Shown here piece after piece: positions 11,456 to 23,471 of a stretch of 64,000 nucleotides of DNA; within the stretch, counting starts at the first letter, position 1, and the number at the start of each line of letters is the position of its first letter. This stretch comes from Acorus gramineus (lineage: Eukaryota; Streptophyta; Magnoliopsida; Acorales; Acoraceae). Both the position numbers and the translations under genes were made by a program. The notes beneath the pieces were generated by a model. The model did not search any database. It saw only the letters and a list, made by a program, of their open reading frames with translations, and was not told the DNA's origin. The DNA lies in assembly GCA_030737835.1 (NCBI GenBank), contig JAUJYN010000031.1:558001-622000 (forward strand), in the 5' to 3' direction.

Positions 11456-11982
11456 ATAGTTATTGTCATTTTGTGGCTTTTAATAATGAGATTGTGGATT
11501 AATAATATCTGGTTGTGGTTAATATAAGCTGTGATGCATGGGTTGTGCTGTTCACTGAGCGTGTGGCTCACCCCTCGCATAATATTATTTCTCCAGTGCT
11601 ATCAGAGTCGTAACTAGAGGAGGAGCTCCCCGAGGGACTTCATCAGTAGCGGAGCAGCACCACGTCCCGCGAGTTTTAGAGGCTATCAGCATCCCTTGTG
11701 ATTGTATGTATTTATTCCGTGCTTGGGCACGCGTTTGTGTATTATTGGATGTCTTTGTATATATTGGCTCTCACAGGACAGTTGATTATGTATCGAGTCT
11801 GTAATATGTTTTTGGATTACAGATTCAGTCTTTTAGCTTCCGCTATTTGTGTATATATTATGTCAGCCCTGCTTTTGTCTGTGTTGTCATTTTAGTTGTT
11901 GTGTGAGTATGTTATTGAACTCCTGTTTATACTGATATCATATATACACTTGCCGCGTCCCGGGGACGCCCGGGGCGTGACA

Positions 11983-13397
11983 TAGAATATGGCATGACTT
12001 AGGTAATCCCTTCTAGTAATACTACCCTATTATTAGTAATATCCAGCATGATTAAGCTTGGGTTAATAAACAGGCACATGCCTAATATTCCCTTATAATA
12101 AGACTTGAGGGTGTGGTGTAGCTGTTGCGCCCATGCTAATGGGACAAAGCTATGATCAACTTCTAGAGATGATGATCTCTCTCTCGCCCTCTCTCTTTGT
12201 GCGAACTGAGTAAGTAGATGTGGTTCTTACTTGACTCAGGTTCGTTTGGGAATATTGGCATGCACCTGTTAGTGCGCGAGATCGCACTTGACCCTTCCCT
12301 TTTAAGTTGGTGATATCCAACGCATGTTAGGGTATACCTTGTATGCTTGTATGCATATTATTTAGGTCATGCCTGGCATGTATGTTGCATATATATATTG
12401 TTTATGATTTATCAATATTAGGGAGAACCCCTATAGTTAATTCTATGTTATCGTGCATGTGGAACATGTATATAACTGCGATAGAATTCTTCTATTATAA
12501 TTGCGCATGTTAGACTATTTGTGCCTACCTGTGCTAGGCATGGTTATGACCCGTTGTCGGGTTGTACCTTAGTTAGTTAGAGCGCAAGGGTTGTAATTGC
12601 CACCCTGTATCCGTGTGATGCACTTGTTGGAATTCAGGAGAATTCGATGTTTTACCGGTGTTTCGAACCGGTGGTTATGGTGTTTAAGCTAGGCTTACCC
12701 ATGCTAGGCGCGTGTATGAACCACCCATTAGGTTATGCCTTGGGCTTATTTTTGGTGCAAGTACCGAGGTAACTCCTTGCGTCCGAGCAACGCATCTATG
12801 TGGGAGTTCATATGTATTCAATAGCATCGGTAGGCGATTATCGAGAGTAGTTGTTTTTCCATTGGGTTCGCTTTGCGAAGATGGAGTGTTTCCTCCCAAT
12901 ATCGTCCGTGTTGAAGCGGCCCGGGTTGTAGTTGTCTTAACAGAGGGCCCCCACCTATAGGTAATATCGATGCATGCGGAAAGATGTGCTGATCATGGAG
13001 GTATACCAGGTAGAGGCTACCCGAGAAAGGGCTAACGAATGATATTGCGAGCATGGAATCGTTCTCCCCTTTGTCGAATCTGTGTCGATGCTGCCCAACG
13101 TTGTAGCTGTCCTGACAGAGGGCCCTCACCTGTACGTACTATCGATGCATGTGGCAAGATGTACTGATCATGGGAGTATACCAGGTAGAGGCTACTCGGG
13201 AGAGGGTTACCGGATGATGAAGGGTGTAGAGCAAGCAGTTTTATCCCAAAATTCATTAGGATCACTCCTGCGGGGGGTGAGGGTGAGGGTAAGTTGAGTC
13301 ACGTCGTCACGTAACTCTTATACCCATCGAGTATACTCTGGGTATGTTACTCCTAACGCGTGAGGTATCGAAGTATATCTCTACCTCTTAGCGGATG
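11983..13397 (+). mobile_element. Family A repeat, copy A1, 3' half (truncated)
   Basis: It continues A1 after the A2 insertion. It is colinear with A3 at 22911 onward (GTGCGCGAGATCGC and neighbours) and with the reverse of A5. The expected GGGCGTGACA end is absent, because the sequence meets a new LTR start at 13398. Confidence 0.75.
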
Positions 13398-13540
13398 TGT
13401 AGATACCCTAATTTTGACCGTCCAAAGAAAAGAAATTTACTTCAAGTAATATTGGAAAACAACCACATTTGGACATCTAATAGAAGACTCCGTCAAGAAA
13501 CCCTAAGTCCAACACTTAGAAAAATCTAAGAGCCTGGACA

Positions 13541-13773
13541 GGGGCGGCTACTTAGGAGTAGCCATCCCATACTAGACGGCTAGTTCCAACTAGCCGCCCC
13601 CCTGACCGACCCCAAACCGCTTTCCTAGATGGGACATAAAGCAAGCTGATTGCCCTTTCTAGCCGCCCCATCTTATCCGGTTCATCCTTAGTAACCGACC
13701 CAAGCCACCACTTGTCAGAGATGGGACGTATGGCAGGTTATGATGGGGGCGGCTACCTAAGAGTAGCCGCCCC
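13541..13773. repeat. GGCGGCTA-type hairpins in the LTR
   Basis: Three inverted repeats: 13541-13568 (imperfect), 13574-13602 (ACGGCTAG...CTAGCCG) and 13745-13773 (GGGCGGCTAC, six-base loop, GTAGCCGCCC). Similar pairs recur at about 14138-14192 and 20629-20690. Confidence 0.7.
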
Positions 13774-13880
13774 TCACCTGGACATTGTCAGAGAACAAAG
13801 ATCTAATGGAAGGTCAAATCAAGCACCTTATTATCCATTTTGATCTATTGTCCAATGAACACTCCCCTACACCCCTTTTA

Positions 13881-13890
13881 CTATAAATAG
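13881..13890 (+). promoter_or_regulatory. TATA box of the gag-pro element LTR
   Basis: CTATAAATAG followed by a G-run and a leader without ATG-initiated frames of note, about 480 bp from the LTR start. Confidence 0.65.
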
Positions 13891-14939
13891 GGGGGGTCTC
13901 AAGAGGAATCAATAGCAATCAATACCCATCAATAACCCCCAACAACCCACATTCCCAATCATCAAGCCTATACCACCACTTTAAAACCTTGAGAGAGAAA
14001 GTGAGAGAGAAACCCATCTCCTACACAAATCCATTCTCTAAATCCACTCTCCAAAACCCAGGTTAAACCTAGTTTAACCTCTGCCAAAACCAAACCCAAA
14101 CCCTACCCAGGTTCTACCCAAATTGAACCAGGCACCTGGCAGCTACCCACAACTAGCAGCCCCCCACCAGGCGGCTAAATCCAACTAGCCGGCCCTTCCC
14201 TAGCCCACCTCAAGTCCCAATTCTCCTCTAGTCAGTTTTCTGAAGCAGAAAAGGATCTCTGTCTTCACCTTTGTGTACGGCACATCCGTGTCTCAGAGCG
14301 GTGACCACACAAACCCCCCCCCCCCACGAAGGCGATCAAATCCACCCCTTTTTCCTGCTTTTTGAGAAAAGCAGGTGGCGATCACAACAACCCCTGAATC
14401 CTCCTGAGGACCAGTCGGCCGCCTCAGCCAGGAACGAACAACCAACCCACCACCCCTTTCGAGAGAGGATCCGACCTAGTCTGCCAAGGCGTAGCTCTCC
14501 GGATCCAAGCCTCCGAAGAACCCCCACACACGCACAACCACCAGAAGACCAGGAGGAAGGAAGAGAGGGCCCCTTTCTTTCCTTTTCCCGAAATCCGATA
14601 CTGACAGCCTAGCGATCACGGTGGGACTTCCCTCGTGAAAGACAACAAAAGGTAATCATCTTCTGCTTCCTTCCAATAACCTGACTAGAATGCCATCACC
14701 TCTCTAGGAAAACTGAGATTTCCCACCCCTCAAGTCTGACCCTCCTCTACTTTGTATTACAACATCTTTTATTGCTTTAAGCCGCACACAGCTGCGCACC
14801 CCTTTTACTGCTTTAAGCCGCACACAGCTGCACACCCCTTTACTGCTTTAAGCCGCACACAGCTGCACACCCCTTTTTCGCTTTATTTACTGCTTTGAAT
14901 CTGCATTCATTCACACCTACGCTTTTCAATATTCACACC

Positions 14940-17092
14940 ATGGAGGCCTACACGCAGGAGAAAATAGTAGAGGAGAAAGACAACCAGGGAGACCAAACCA
15001 CCCAATTCCTCAGCCACCTAGAGGAGAGGATGGCTACCCTAGGATACCAGTCGGTCGAGGACATGTTTAATGACCTCACCGACTATCACCAGGCCAAGAC
15101 CTTGAAGCAGGAAACTCCTGTTAAGACCCCCAAGGCTTGCCCCACCCCTAATACACTACCAACACCCGGCTTCTCAGTAAATCAGAGTCTGAGCCTCTTT
15201 TCCTTTGCCCCACCTTCCCCCGCAAATCCAATATTCCCAACCGTTTTGCCCCGAGCCCTTACCAGGCTACCTCCAACCCGGGACCGCTAAACAGCCCTCC
15301 TAGGGGAGAAACATTGGATGAAACCATCCGGAGAATTCTCTCCGAGACTGGCCCCTCCGCCCCCAAACACATCTCTCTACACAGCCTAAGACAGATCTCG
15401 TCAGTCCACCTACTGGAGGGATTTAAAATCCTAAAATTTTGACGGTACAACGGTCATGGAGACCTAGACATTCATTTGACTGCCTTTTATCTAGACGCCC
15501 GACCGTTTCTAGATAACCAACCTCTGCTAGTATTCCTCTTCCAAAAATCATTGGAAGGAGAAGCACTGCAATGTTTCTCCACCCTCCCTGTAGATCATTT
15601 GTCAAACTTCTCGGCTATAAGCGAGAAGTTTCTAGGCCGCTACGGTTATCAGAGGATTAGGACCCCCTCTATTTTAGACCTAACTGTAGAAAGAATGAGG
15701 CCTAGGGAGGAATTTGAGCAATACGTGTCCAGGTGGCGCACCCTTGTCCATCGAACTGGCCTACAATTAACAGAATGTTAAGAAATTGACATGATGTTGC
15801 AAAGCCTGAGTCCAGAGCTCCGTACGAGTCTTTCGTACAGAGACTGCACCACGTACCAGCTTCTCATTGACTACCACAACAGGATTTCCCATTGTGCAGC
15901 CCCAGTAGTCCAAACCTAGTCCCCACCTATCAGCCATAGGGTTGGACAACCGTCGAGAAAGGCGCACACCCCCACAGTAGAGGGGATCACACAAGTTTTG
16001 GCACTCTACCCGAATGGAGCGCGAGTTCCTGATCAAGGACTAGCTCCGAGACCGTATACACCTGGTTCATTCGGATATGTGCCACCTCGGCAAGCCAATC
16101 AAAACTTCATTCCTCGATCAGTACCCGCCCCTGTGCCGATAAGACAAAACCCAGTAGTCCAAAGTCCTCTAGTCCGGAGCCCCATAATTCAAAGCCAAGG
16201 CCAAACTAGGACTCCCCCTGCTTATTCCGCTCCCCTAAGAGCGAAAAACCTAACCCCTAGGCAACCTACACAAAGCTCCTATAATGAAGTCTCCCCTCCA
16301 ACCTCCTATGGCCCGAGACGAATGGGAAAGAGGGACTCTTACCCACCCCTCCCAGAAACCTTAACGAGGATTTTTAGGGTAATGATGGACACCAATAGTA
16401 TCTCCCTCCCCGCTGCTAGGCCCTCACTCCCCGGGGCTAGCACCACGCGTTACTATCAATACCATCAACAACATGGTCACACTGTAGAAGAATGCATTGT
16501 CTTTCGGGACTTTGTTTATGATTTAAATGATGACAGTCGCCTTGGTTGGGCCATGATCAAAGGCCATCTGAGCCGGGGCAATCCCCAAGCAAACAAGCCA
16601 CTTGGCATATTCGCTGATCCCATGCCAGATCACGACCAACCCTCCACTTCCAGAGCCCATGCTGTCAACATGGTTAGGAGGGAGAAACATCCATCACCAG
16701 AGCCAAGTAGCTCAGAGAGCGCTACCAACGGTAGTTCATCCGAAGAGTCTGAGGAGGAAGGGCAGGACGAGCCTTTCCAGCTGAACCTCAACGACCACGA
16801 CCTCGCCGTACTGTATGGCGAGGAAGAACAAGTAGTCCCCGTCTTGCCTAAAGTCATCAACATAGAGTCCGGTGAAAGCGGACTGGACAACCCAGAAGAA
16901 GAAGAAGAGGAGGAACCATTCGAAGACGTTTCCGAAGGAGCGAACGAAGGACCCGAAGAAGGGGAGTGTACTTCGAATGATCTGCATCTAGACAACAACG
17001 GGTCGTCCAAGAGCACTAATATAGTAGACGGCCCCTGCCGCCCAATGACCATCTACTTCACTGACAAGGATCTCCCTGATCGAAGGCTGTGA
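14940..17092 (+). pseudogene. gag: Ty3/gypsy gag, frameshifted
   Basis: The frame starts at ATG 14940 (MEAYTQEKIVEEKD), and a frameshift near 15240 ends the first block. Further blocks at 15300-15780 and 15780-17092 are joined by stops and shifts. They carry the gag capsid-like core (EKFLGRYGYQRIRT; FEQYVSRWRTLVHR) and a degenerate zinc-knuckle-like YYQYHQQHGHTVEEC near 16451, in which the first cysteine positions are Tyr. A long acidic Ser/Glu-rich tail follows (16680-16960). Gag packages element RNA in the cytoplasm. The in-frame TGA at 17090 separates it from the protease. Clearly non-functional as it stands. Confidence 0.8.
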
Positions 17093-17515
17093 GTGTATCC
17101 CTTCCATGTTCGCGGGCGACTCCAGGCCATCCCGCTAAACAACATCTTCATCGATCCAGGATCAGGGATGAATATCATGACTTGTTCTACCTACCAAGAA
17201 ATGCCCAGGCGAGGTCGCCCCTTTGTTCAACCGGTACACTCCACTATCCAGGCTTTCAACCATTCCGGAAAGACCATCTACGATCCCGGGATATTCGAAC
17301 TGGCCGTCGGTCCCCTGATTTGTGAGATGGAGTGCTTCGTAGCTGACATCGACACGAGATACCCTCTGTTTCTAGGGCGTCCATGACTAGACAACATTCA
17401 GGCCACCTGCTCCCCACGACATCAATGTCTCTGACTACCATTCATGGGCCACATACTAACCATCTGGGGGGAAGCATGCCTCTGATATGAGAACGAAGAC
17501 AACTGGGTACTGCAT
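17093..17515 (+). pseudogene. Retropepsin-like module 1
   Basis: In the same frame as the end of gag, past a TGA. It shows an aspartic-protease active-site-like segment FIDPGSGMNIMT, and about 80 residues later the second conserved retropepsin block YPLFLGRP, then a TGA and LDNIQATCSPRHQCL. At least three TGA codons interrupt this module, the first immediately after FLGRP. Retropepsins cleave Gag-Pol and normally act as homodimers. Confidence 0.7.
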
Positions 17516-17719
17516 AATATGTTCACATTCTCCGTACATCCAGGAGCTGAATCCAAAGATGACAGTCCACCGAGGTCACCCCACAACGGCTTATGTCCAG
17601 TCGAAGGACTAGTTGGGACCATGAATTCAGCTGACAACAACATGGATCCCAACCCCATCGCTTTCCTACCCGACGAGGTCGCACCAGCTGGAGTACGCTC
17701 AGCCCCCTTATGATCACTG

Positions 17720-18308
17720 CAAGCCTCGGAGGGAGAGAATTCTGACACATCTTGGTGGACGCTAGGGCAGAAACCAATGTCCTGACCTACTCAGCCTACA
17801 AGAAGATCAAAAGCCGAACCTACAAGCTGCAGCTGACGGACGACTTCATCTTCGCTTTCGACAACACATGGAGAGGCGTCTGCGGATTAGTGACGCTTCC
17901 TCTAAAAATTGGTCAAGTCTCCACCATAGTCAATTGCATGGTGATGGACATCAGGTCACTACATCCCCTAATTGTCGGAAGGACCTGGCTCGATGGTATC
18001 GAAGCTGTCTCATCAACCCGGCACCAATGCCTCCATTTCCTGTATCACGGAGAAGTAGTATCTGTCTAGGGAGAGGCACGCTTCAACGGAGCGCGAGTCC
18101 ACAACTGGACCATCTGCGCCATGCACATCAAGTGGGAGATGTACTCGTACAGGATGAAGAATTACTCGCCCGAAGATATGCTCGGTCAGGGACGAAAACC
18201 CAAAAGGACATGAGAAGAAGAAGGAGCCGAACTCGCAGAACCTCCACCAGAGATAAGTCGGCCCACAAAGGCTAGCCAACTCGAAGAAGTGGTTAAAATC
18301 CACAAGCC
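17720..18308 (+). pseudogene. Retropepsin-like module 2 and linker
   Basis: About 230 bp after module 1, a second module reads HILVDARAETNVLTYSAYK (the active-site third position is Arg), then a flap-like segment and PLIVGRTWLDGIEAVSSTRH. The last block parallels YPLFLGRP...LDNIQATCSPRHQCL in module 1. The frame then has a TAG at 18067 and continues as an acidic/basic linker (EEEGAELAEPPPEISRPTKA) to a stop near 18330. No reverse transcriptase follows. Two adjacent, divergent protease modules in one polyprotein are unusual. Confidence 0.65.
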
Positions 18309-18330
18309 TGGGACTGATGCGCGCAAGTAA

Positions 18331-18745
18331 GCTTTCACACTTCAACTCCTGTACATATTTGTTTACGTGCTTTCAAAACAACAAAAAAAACAACACCAAA
18401 AGATTTGTTTATCAGCTTTCATGCTTTCTGAATCCTATATATATTTGTTTCCCTGCTTTTCAAAAAAAAATCCAAAATAAAATACAATGCTAAACAGCTT
18501 TCATTTCCAAATCTTGTACATATTTGTTTACATGCTTTCAAAATGAAAACAAAACAAAAAGATTTGTTTATCAGCTTTCATGCTTTCCGAATCCTATACA
18601 TATTTGTTTCCATGCTTTCCAAAACAAAAAAAAAATCCAAACAAAAATGCTAATCAGCTTTCATTCCTTATTCATGCACATATTTGTTTACATGCTTTCC
18701 TAAAAACAAAAAAAACCCACAAACCAAAACAAAAACAAAAAAAAA
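18331..18745 (+). repeat. Five-unit tandem repeat, about 80 bp period
   Basis: Units begin AGCTTTCA and contain ACATATTTGTTTNCATGCTTT followed by an A-rich run, starting near 18331, 18413, 18499, 18572 and 18655. The array sits where reverse transcriptase, RNase H and most of integrase should be. Confidence 0.85.
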
Positions 18746-18757
18746 ACAAAATTAAGA

Positions 18758-19030
18758 GTTGCAGACCATGCCCAGGCCTACAAGAGGAGGGTGGCAAGGG
18801 CATTTGAAAAGAAAGTAATAGAGAGAAAATTCAAAATTGGGGAGCTTGTACTTAAGCAAATCATACCATCAAGGCAGCCCCACCCCAAAGGCAAGCTGCA
18901 ACCCACATGGGAGGGACCCTATGTGATCACCCATACCTATTCCGGGAATGCCTACCGCTTGGTGGACGCCGAAGGAGTCGAAGTCTCATGTTCGTGGAAT
19001 GCACTTTATCTAAAGAAATTTCATGCATAG
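18758..19030 (+). pseudogene. Integrase C-terminal fragment
   Basis: An open frame from VADHAQAYKRRVARAFEKKV to a TAG at 19028. It holds the retroviral-type integrase C-terminal module, with LQPTWEGPYVITHTYSGNAY and ending SWNALYLKKFHA. It is the natural end of a Ty3/gypsy pol. Everything between the proteases and this point is deleted. Confidence 0.75.
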
Positions 19031-21213
19031 AAACTCTCAATACTTGAGAAATATTATTCTTCCTTCCTGTGATTTCCATTGTTTAAACCTAATGATAGAA
19101 TTGTAAGACTCTCGAAGATAACTTGTATTTTATTTGAACTCATATATTCACCACTCATGCCACCTCCATCACACCAGTATGACTTAGGAACTGGTTTATC
19201 TAATAAAAGGAGAAATTGCCTAACCTGTAGATTGGGACAATGTTATAAACCCAAAGCATCTCCCCTTATTTTCACCCCCACTCATATCAACCCAAAGACA
19301 AAATGAGGGATTACCCAGACCTGACATATGTCCCAAAACTGGCTCTAGCACTATATAAACACTTCTAGAGGGGAAGCAGAAAAGAACAGGGGTGAAAAAC
19401 AGAAAGCCCCCCCCCCCCTCAAATCAAAACAAAACAAAAGAAAGGCAATGAGAGGCCAAAGATCAAAACAACACCCAGACAACGGGTTAAACTCTCTACT
19501 TTAGCAGGCATGAACGCCTTTACGCACAGTATATACTGAACAAAAGGCTATACTAGTACATATCCAAGCAAACGGATTGTACTCTCTACTCGAAATACGG
19601 GTACACGCCCGGCAGGCTGTACTCTCTACCCGAATAAAGAAGTGGTAAAAAGAAGAAAGCCAGAGGGACCTAGGAAGTAAAGACATATGCCAGACTGGGA
19701 CAATTCTAAAATATTGCCCCAAAGGAAGATATTACTCTTACCCCATTCACCCCCCACCCTTTTATTTCGTGTTATGGAGTTGGAATTGAACCATGTCGGC
19801 TCGGAAAGAAGAAATCTCAACCAAAGATAGACCTTTTCTATGTTTACAACAGCACACACTCACATGAGTTCACTTAAAACACTTGCCTATCTAAAGGAAG
19901 TTTGCCTGACTTAAATCTTGGTGCATTCATGGATTTCCCAGCATGTTTAGAATAATGTGATTAAGCATTCGAGAACCATGAACTTGAGAAATTAACACCT
20001 GGAGCCAACACCTTTCAAATACAATCCTGGTTTGGACATGAGTGACCACAAGGGCCCCTCTTCAGGGACTTGATGGTGTCTTTTACTTTAGGAAATTGAA
20101 AACGTTGCCCTCTCCATATGAAGGATCCTTTGAAAACCTAAAATGCTCCCCTATGTCTTTTACAATTATGCATAAGGTTGTATTTTCCTTTATCAAACAT
20201 TTAGGCATTCAATTTTCCCAAAAATACCACAATTAAACTCCCATACCAAAAGAAAATTGCCCCTATTACTTCCATTTCATACCCTTCCACACACATTTGA
20301 GAAAAAAAAGATGGCCCTACTCTCATACCCACCTGAGAGTCTCTTTTATTTTCACAAAATCACACTCAGAGTCATCTAGGCTCCCCCTCTTTTCATGCCG
20401 AGCATGGTTTCTCGCACTTTTTTTCCCTTACTTACCTTAGATGGGTTGTAGCCCTTGACAATTCGAACAAGAAGGACTTGAAAGTCAGTACAGGGGCACA
20501 ATCCGGACAAATTTAAAACTTGTTCCATGGAAAGAATGTTTTTACAGGTTTTGAAGGTTGAAACAATTACCCACAGGACTCCCAGCAATGACAGCAAGAC
20601 AGTGGAATCAGAAAAATTGTCCCAGGCCAGGGGCGGCTAAACACAACTAGCCGCCCCTCACTGGACGGCTAAACACAACTGGCCGCCCCTCACCTGCTGC
20701 TCAACCTGCACTGTCAGTCCAGTTTTAATCAACTCTTCAAATCTCCAAAACCTATTAAGAGCATTTCTTTCCAAAAAAACCTGTACATACACATTCCATC
20801 TATATATATTTACAAAATTTGTATAAATACGATTCAAAAACGACTGTATTCCAAAACCATACACCCATCCATACATCAACTCATGCATCAAAAACGCATA
20901 AAACTTTTTCAAAACTAAATACCCGTGTTTAATTTATAAGCCATTCATGAAAATGTATAAACTTGTCCCTATAACATAAAACTAGACATAAGAAAGAGTT
21001 TTTTTTATAAAGAAAACAAAAGATAGGTCCACTAAGAGCTCCAACTCCGAGTATCTTGGGCCATGCATCATCAAAACAAATCACCTGAGCCAAAAGAAAA
21101 AAAGAAAAGCATGAATTCATTGTCATACACACAATTCTTCTGCTCAAAACCAAGATAAGCATTACCTCGGTGTATCATCATCAGCGGAAGGCTAGGTCGA
21201 AGGAGGAGCATCC
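19031..21213 (+). other. Post-pol spacer of the gag-pro element, no gene
   Basis: No coding frame of interest. Near 19480-19640 a short motif ACTCTCTAC recurs three times between variable spacers. A pair of GGCGGCTA hairpins lies at 20629-20690. A 3' LTR start is not seen before family A copy A3 begins at 21214. Confidence 0.45.
20629..20690. repeat. Pair of GGCGGCTA hairpins
   Basis: Two adjacent inverted repeats, GGGCGGCTAAACACAACTAG then CCGCCC, and ACGGCTAAACACAACTGGCC then GCCC, separated by CTCACTGG. They repeat the two-hairpin cassette seen in the LTR of the same element. Confidence 0.75.
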
Positions 21214-23471
21214 TGTTATGCCTGTGTCATTTGGAGCCTTATTTTTTTTTTATCGGAGTCGCTAAAATTTTGGGTTTTAGCCACCTACAGGAGTTGGAGT
21301 GCTCTGATTGAAAATTTGGCTACATAATTTTTCTCCTAGAAGTTATGCATTTCCGATTTGGTATTTGGATTTAATTTTGTTAAAATCCAAGATGAAGAGG
21401 TTTAAATATGATTTTATCATGAGATGCTCAGTTTTGAGTTAGCTTTTACACAAAAGTGGAATTAGATCAACTGGATTCATGTAGTAAAAGTTATGGGTAT
21501 TTTTCCAAGTATACCCCGGGGATGAGAAAATTCTGGCAGCAGCCCTGTTCAATGTTTAGCTCTCATTTCGGAATAGCTGGAGGGATTATTTAATCTGAGA
21601 ATAAACATGAAAGTTGTAGATAATCTTCTTGGATTTCCAGTGGATTTTGAATTGTGCAATTCGGAGCTGTATTGAGGAAGTTATGGCTGTTCTAGTGAAG
21701 CATGTACAGAATTTTGGGTCGAGGACATTTTTTGTCTTTTGAACCCCACTTTGGCTATATAATGTCCTCCCCCCCAAATGTCTCCTCTCTCACTCTCTTT
21801 GGTCCAGCCCTCTTGAGTGTGTTTGGTAGAGTTTTAGAAGGGGAAGATGAGGAAGAAGTGCTTGGAAGAGCAAAGAAGAGAAGGTGTGTGCCATTGTTGT
21901 TGTCTCTTCCCTCTCCTCCTCCTATTGCTCCCCCCTAATGATATCCATGGATCCCCCCTCCCCTCTGGTTCAGCAAGAAGAAGAGGAATGAAGGCTGAAG
22001 TGGTGGTAGTGGTGGTGGTGGTCGAGGTGGTCATGGGCGTGCTTGCGAGCTCCCACACCTCCCCCTTCCCTTTCCCCTTCTCTTGGTAAGCTTTCTCCTC
22101 TTTTTTTTTTTTTTTTTTTTTTTTATGGTTTTTCAGCTCATTGGGTGTGTTGGGAGGTGGTGCATGCTAAGTGTTTGTGTTTTGGTTTGTGTGTGCTTGG
22201 TTGCTTGGGTGTAGGGGTGTCGGCGTTCCCGTCGGTCTGCTGCCCTGTGTGTGCTGCCTGTGCCCAGCATGCTCTGTCTGCTGCCCTGCCAGCACCTGCG
22301 TCTGTGCCAGGCGTGCCCTGCATCTGTGCCCAACGCATCCTGCGGTGTGCCCTGCGTCTGTGCCCAGCGCGCCCTGCGCCTGTGCCCAACGCGTCCTGCG
22401 ATGTGCCCTGCGTCTGTGCCCAGCGCGTCCTGCGCCTGTGCCCAGTGCGTCCTGCGACGTTCCCTGCGACTGTGCCCAGTGCGTCCTGCGACGTTCCCTG
22501 CGACTGTGCCCAGCGCGCCCAGCGACTGTGCCCAGTGCGTCCTGCGACGTTCCCTACGACTGTGCCCAGTGCACCTTGCCCTGCCTGTGCAATTCGAGTG
22601 CTGCCCCGTGTGTGCGTGCCTCCCCCTACATGCCCTCCCCCTGCATGCGTGCTGCCCCGCTTGCCCTGCTCGCGTGCTGCCTCGCGATGCGCGACGACCC
22701 GAGTTGCGGTGAGTGGTTCGATCCAACCCTTTGGGATGCGCTCGATGCACGTAGTCGTGCATCGCGCATCCATGGGGCTTCTTTGCACCCTAAATATGCT
22801 AGATATTTGCATGCTAGGATTGTATAGCTCGTATATTGCGTAGAACCCCCTTTTCTACCATATACTTGCCCATGTATCATAAACATGTGTGATGTGTTTG
22901 TATGGATGTATAGAATAGGGCATGCCTTAGGTAGTATTGTAATACTACTCCTACCATATTAATTGGAATATCCAGCATGATTAAGTCTGGGTTAATAATG
23001 GGCACACGCCTAATATTCCTTTGCGATAAGACTCGAGGGCGTGGTGTAGTTATTGCGCCCATGCTAATGGGGCAAAGCTATGACCAACTTCAAGAGATGA
23101 TGATCTCTCTCGCCCTCTCCCCCTGCACGAACTGAGTAAGTAGATGCGATTTCCTACTCAACTCAGGTTTGTTTGGCATATTGGCATGTACTTGTTAGTG
23201 CGCGAGATCGCGCTTGACCCTTCCCTTTTAAGTTTGTGATATCCAACGCATGCTTAAGTTATGCCTTGAGTTTGCTTATATGATTAATGACCATGTATGC
23301 ATGTTGTATGATTTGTTGTTTATGATGTAAATCCATGTTAGGGAGTATCCCTATAATTATTTGATAGGTTATCGTGCATGTAGTTCATGTACATAACTAA
23401 GATATAATTCTCCTGGATATATATGCGCATGTTAAAACTGATTAGGCCTATCTGAAATAGGCGTGGGTATA
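21214..23471 (+). mobile_element. Family A repeat, copy A3, 5' part
   Basis: Starts TGTTATGCCTGTGTCATTT. A TATATAAT motif near 21755, a donor-like GTAAGC near 22086, a poly-T run and then the GC-rich core follow. The 36-nt block is present (GCGCGACGACCC near 22690) and is followed by GTGAGTGG, but its acceptor is lost. A4 in reverse interrupts the copy at 23472. Confidence 0.8.
22235..22690. repeat. GC-rich core of A3 with a minisatellite
   Basis: Within this core a unit of about 34 bp (TGTGCCCAGTGCGTCCTGCG plus a GACGTTCCCT half) is repeated in tandem between about 22310 and 22580. This differs in sequence from the cores of all other copies. Long frames on both strands are composition artefacts. 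Confidence 0.8.

Larger units (their letters stand above)
8778..11982 (+). mobile_element. Family A repeat, copy A2, nested in A1
   Basis: It starts TGTTGTGTCTGTGTCATTT and ends GGGGCGTGACA, 3205 bp. The flanks (…GTATAG on the left, TAGAATATGG on the right) join into a sequence that is uninterrupted in copy A3 near 22909, so the nesting is certain even though the duplication looks shortened (TATAG against TAG). It contains a GC-rich core, a 36-nt splice-bounded block (10378-10413) and three G4/hairpin units. Its best terminal frame is interrupted by TAA. Confidence 0.85.
13398..14390 (+). mobile_element. 5' LTR and leader of a gag-pro Ty3/gypsy derivative
   Basis: The start TGTAGATACCCTAATTTT is a classic plant LTR beginning. 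A TATA box lies at 13881-13890 (CTATAAATAG). A leader with the GCGATCA ... GGTGGCGATCACA hairpin lies at 14333-14390 and is followed by gag at 14940. U3 carries several hairpins built on GGCGGCTA/TAGCCGCC. No primer-binding site or exact LTR end could be fixed, so the right boundary is approximate. The matching 3' LTR was not found. Confidence 0.65.

Noticed and set aside
19224..19260. TGTAGATTGGGAC as the 3' LTR start of the gag-pro element
   Set aside because: Sequence after TGTAGAT does not follow the 5' LTR at 13398.
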